39,642 bases of DNA from CAZCJA01 sp964499015 (GTDB taxonomy: Bacteria; Elusimicrobiota; Elusimicrobia; F11): the NCBI GenBank assembly GCA_964499015.1, contig CAZCJA010000011.1:1-39642 (forward strand), read 5' to 3'. The notes below the pieces were generated by a model. The model saw only the letters and a list, made by a program, of their open reading frames with translations, had not been told where the DNA came from and did not search any database. The position numbers and the translations under genes were made by a program. How positions within the stretch are numbered: position 1 is the first letter of the stretch; every line of letters begins with the position of its first letter. This document shows positions 37,479 to 39,642 of the stretch, one piece after another.

Positions 37479-39642
37479 TCAGTCGGCTTCTGCGGCCTCG
37501 CCGACGACCGAGGCGATGGCCGCCACTTTATCGCCTTCGTCCATGCGTACCAAACGCACGCCCTGGGTGTTGCGGGAGATCACCGACAGCTCTTTGCAAT
37601 GCAGGCGGATCGCTTTGCCTTTTTCGGTCATGATCATCACGTCATCTTTGTCGTTGACCAAGCGGATGCCGACAACGGGGCCGTTGCGGTCCGAGGCCTT
37701 GATCGTGATAACGCCTTTGCCGCCGCGAGACTGATCGCGGTATTCGGACAAGAGCGTCCGTTTGCCGTAGCCGTTTTCGCAGGCGGTGAGCAGCGTCACC
37801 GATTTTTCCTCTTTGTTGTCGACGACTTCGAGACCGACCACTTGGTCGTCCTCGTCAAGCTTGATGCCGCGCACGCCGGCGGCGGCGCGTCCCATCGCCC
37901 GGATTTCATCCTCGGGGAAGCGGATGGACATGCCGGACTTGGTGGCGATCATCACGTCTTTCTTGCCGTCAGTGAATTTGGCGCCGATCAGCACGTCGCC
38001 TTCGGCCAGGTTGATGGCGATAATGCCGGACTTGCGTATGGAATTGAATTCGTCGAGCGTGGTTTTCTTGACTTGTCCGCCGCGCGTGCACATCGTCAGA
38101 TAGCCTTCGCCTTCAAACGAGCGCAGGGCAATGGTGGCCGAAATTTTTTCATTCGGATCGATGGGGATGAAGTTCACCACCGCTTTTCCGCGCGCGGTGC
38201 GGCTGGCGTCCGGAATTTCAAACACGCGGATGCTGAACACGCGGCCGCGGGTCGTGAACAACAGCAAGTGCGCGAGCGTGCTGGTGATAAACAACTCTTC
38301 GACAAAATCTTCGTCTTTGTTCGTGGCGCCCGTTAAGCCGCGGNNNNNNNNNNGAACATGCCGTGCGCCGCCAGCAGGTCGTCGTCGGCGTGGGCGAGGA
38401 CGTCGACGAGGACAGCCCGAAGCTCCGCGACCGCCGCGCCCTTGCGCGCGATAGGTGTCCGCGGACACGCGCTTCACATAGCCGCCGTGGGAGATGGTGA
38501 CCACGACGTCCTCGTCCTGGATCAAATCTTCGACGTCGAACTCTTCAAACGAGGCCTGGATCTCGGTGCGGCGCTTGTCGCCGTACTTCTCTTTGATTTC
38601 GGTGAGCTCTTCTTTGATGATCGCGAGCACTTTTTTGGTGTCCGCCAAGATGCCCTTCAAGCGAGCGATCGTTTTAATAAGTTCTTTGTATTCGTTCTCC
38701 AAATCCTCGCGCTCGATGCTGGTCAATTGGTGCAGGCGCATGTCGAGGATCGCCTGGGCCTGGATCTGCGACAGCTCGAAGCGGCTGATCAATTTCTCGC
38801 GGGCGGCCGGCGTGTCTTTGGAGGTGCGGATAATTTTGATCACTTCGTCCAAATGGTCGATGGCGATGCGCAAGCCTTCCAAAATGTGGGCGCGCGCTTC
38901 GGCTTTCGCGAGCTCGAAACGGGTGCGGCGGGTGATCACCACCTGGCGATGGCCGATGTAATGCTCGATCATGTCGCGCAGGGACAACACTTTCGGGCGG
39001 CCGTTGGCGAGCGCGAGCATGATCACGCCGAAGGAGGATTCGAGTTGCGTCATGTTGAACAACTGGTTGAGCACGATCTGCGCGTTGCCTTCGCGCTTGA
39101 TTTCGATGACCATGCGGATGCCTTCGCGGTCGGACTCGTCGCGTAAATCGGAAATTTCGGTGATCTTTTTATCGCGGACCAAGCCGGCGATGTTTTCCAT
39201 CAAAATGGATTTGTTGACCTGATACGGCAGCTCGTTAACAATGATTGCTTGGCGGCCGTTCTTGTATTCCTCGATTTCGGTTTTGGCGCGAACGCGCAAA
39301 GAGCCGCGGCCTTTCTCGATGTAATCCTTAATGCCCTGTTTGCCGAGGATGATGCCGCCCGTCGGGAAGTCGGGGCCTTTCACAAATTTGGAAAGGTCGC
39401 GCGACGTGAGCTTCGGGTCGTCGATGACGGCGATCGCGGCCTCGCAGGTTTCCGTTAAATTGTGCGGGGGAATGTTGGTGGCCATGCCGACGGCGATACC
39501 GGACGAGCCGTTCACGAGCAGGTTCGGCAATTTCGCCGGGAGCACCGTGGGTTCCTGCAAAGAGCCGTCGTAGTTCGGAACGAAATCAACCGTCTGCTTT
39601 TCAATGTCCGCGATCATTTCCTGGGTGATGCGGTCCGGGCGG
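37479..39642 (-). CDS. gyrA: DNA gyrase subunit A, 5' part outside the window and interrupted by a gap
   Basis: About 720 residues are visible, starting inside the breakage-reunion domain at RPDRITQEMI; the active-site Tyr lies outside. The coiled coil and NPPHN-type loop are present, then the C-terminal beta-pinwheel (FVEELFITST to the end), which wraps DNA so that gyrase can introduce negative supercoils. A GyrA box precedes the pinwheel but reads QGRGGRG instead of QRRGGKG/RG. Right after it, 71 bases (38354-38424) and ten Ns interrupt the sequence: they encode no gyrase residues, and gyrase resumes as RGLTGATNKDEDF. The frame stays open by chance. I take this as assembly error, not an insertion in the gene. 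Confidence 0.93.
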   Translation of the reverse strand, partial: RPDRITQEMIADIEKQTVDFVPNYDGSLQEPTVLPAKLPNLLVNGSSGIAVGMATNIPPHNLTETCEAAIAVIDDPKLTSRDLSKFVKGPDFPTGGIILGKQGIKDYIEKGRGSLRVRAKTEIEEYKNGRQAIIVNELPYQVNKSILMENIAGLVRDKKITEISDLRDESDREGIRMVIEIKREGNAQIVLNQLFNMTQLESSFGVIMLALANGRPKVLSLRDMIEHYIGHRQVVITRRTRFELAKAEARAHILEGLRIAIDHLDEVIKIIRTSKDTPAAREKLISRFELSQIQAQAILDMRLHQLTSIEREDLENEYKELIKTIARLKGILADTKKVLAIIKEELTEIKEKYGDKRRTEIQASFEEFDVEDLIQDEDVVVTISHGGYVKRVSADTYRAQGRGGRGASGCPRRRPRPRRRRPAGGARHVXXXXRGLTGATNKDEDFVEELFITSTLAHLLLFTTRGRVFSIRVFEIPDASRTARGKAVVNFIPIDPNEKISATIALRSFEGEGYLTMCTRGGQVKKTTLDEFNSIRKSGIIAINLAEGDVLIGAKFTDGKKDVMIATKSGMSIRFPEDEIRAMGRAAAGVRGIKLDEDDQVVGLEVVDNKEEKSVTLLTACENGYGKRTLLSEYRDQSRGGKGVITIKASDRNGPVVGIRLVNDKDDVMIMTEKGKAIRLHCKELSVISRNTQGVRLVRMDEGDKVAAIASVVGEAAEAD
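38344..38353. other. Assembly gap of 10 Ns in gyrA
   Basis: Same length as the gap in htpX, so a scaffolding placeholder. True gyrase sequence on the low-coordinate side resumes directly at 38343. Confidence 0.9.
38354..38424. other. Foreign-looking contig end inside gyrA
   Basis: In the gyrA frame this reads an Arg/Pro-rich string unlike gyrase. In another minus-strand frame it reads smoothly (VLVDVLAHADDDLLAAHGMF), with G or C at nearly every third base, far more extreme than neighbouring genes; one plus-strand frame is also open. The alternative frame continues through the GyrA box bases as ARKGAAVAELRA. This fits a chimeric join through a short shared GC-rich string. Confidence 0.6.

Noticed and set aside
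38354..38424. Intein or insertion in gyrA
   Set aside because: Far too short, lacks intein splice motifs, is at the wrong site for known GyrA inteins (near the active Tyr) and borders an assembly gap.
38358..39146. 262-codon plus-strand ORF
   Set aside because: Antisense to gyrA and partly within the suspected chimeric segment.
1..39642. CRISPR arrays, insertion sequences, prophage or integrase attachment sites
   Set aside because: No regularly spaced repeats, transposase, integrase or terminal inverted repeats were seen; the tRNA-Gln has no partial duplicate that I could find nearby.

Overview
The window is 39.6 kb of gene-dense bacterial DNA of moderately high GC content, with almost no non-coding sequence (no gap between genes reaches 300 bases). 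It encodes an outer-membrane, LPS-bearing (Gram-negative) cell: an ADP-heptose:LPS heptosyltransferase (waaF), an OmpP1/FadL-type outer-membrane protein, two lipoproteins and a class A penicillin-binding protein. The end of a non-classical succinate dehydrogenase/fumarate reductase iron-sulfur subunit points to a respiratory metabolism. Two runs of exactly ten Ns, one flanked by a repeated 8-mer and one by a foreign-looking end, mark it as a scaffolded, probably metagenomic assembly. I cannot fix the phylum from sequence alone. The HTH-receiver regulators and the Bacteroidota-like SdhB suggest an uncultivated Gram-negative lineage rather than a proteobacterium. I saw no insertion sequences, phage genes or CRISPR arrays.

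Layout. 1-6.8 kb: end of sdhB coupled to a beta-carbonic anhydrase, PBP1A, tRNA-Gln followed nine bases later by a GT-C-like membrane protein, and an ion-transporter-superfamily permease. 6.9-10.8 kb: cardiolipin synthase, a YfcH-type epimerase, HtpX and an HTH-receiver protein. 10.9-16.0 kb: the most unusual locus, one tightly overlapping operon of HTH-receiver regulator, four small membrane proteins of lycopene-cyclase-domain type (five W-x-[YF] ... P-x-[ED] modules in total), membrane histidine kinase, and OmpP1/FadL protein. 16.0-21.3 kb: mixed plus-strand genes (MDR reductase, GT2, CDF metal exporter, SRPBCC protein) ending in serC-pdxH, two enzymes of vitamin B6 synthesis. 21.3-25.7 kb: a minus-strand envelope operon running waaF, double zinc-ribbon membrane protein, a metallo-beta-lactamase-like lipoprotein without metal ligands, a HEAT lipoprotein with an internal duplication, and a secreted protein. 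25.8-31.1 kb: a class III nucleotide cyclase, then a minus-strand group with a Rho factor lacking its usual RNA-binding domain. 31.2-37.4 kb: a fused VanX-type dipeptidase/L,D-transpeptidase, an M1 aminopeptidase, a TPR protein, a GGQ release-factor-like protein and a PilZ protein. 37.5 kb to the end: gyrA, cut by the window edge and interrupted by a gap next to a likely chimeric contig end.

A recurring theme is expression without a Shine-Dalgarno sequence. At least eight genes have a -10-like hexamer ending only 6-8 bases before the start codon. Three of these also have a -35-like box 17 bases upstream, and two of those three are back-to-back promoters sharing one ATTGCCAAT element. This suggests leaderless mRNAs are common here, beside genes with strong AGGAG sites.
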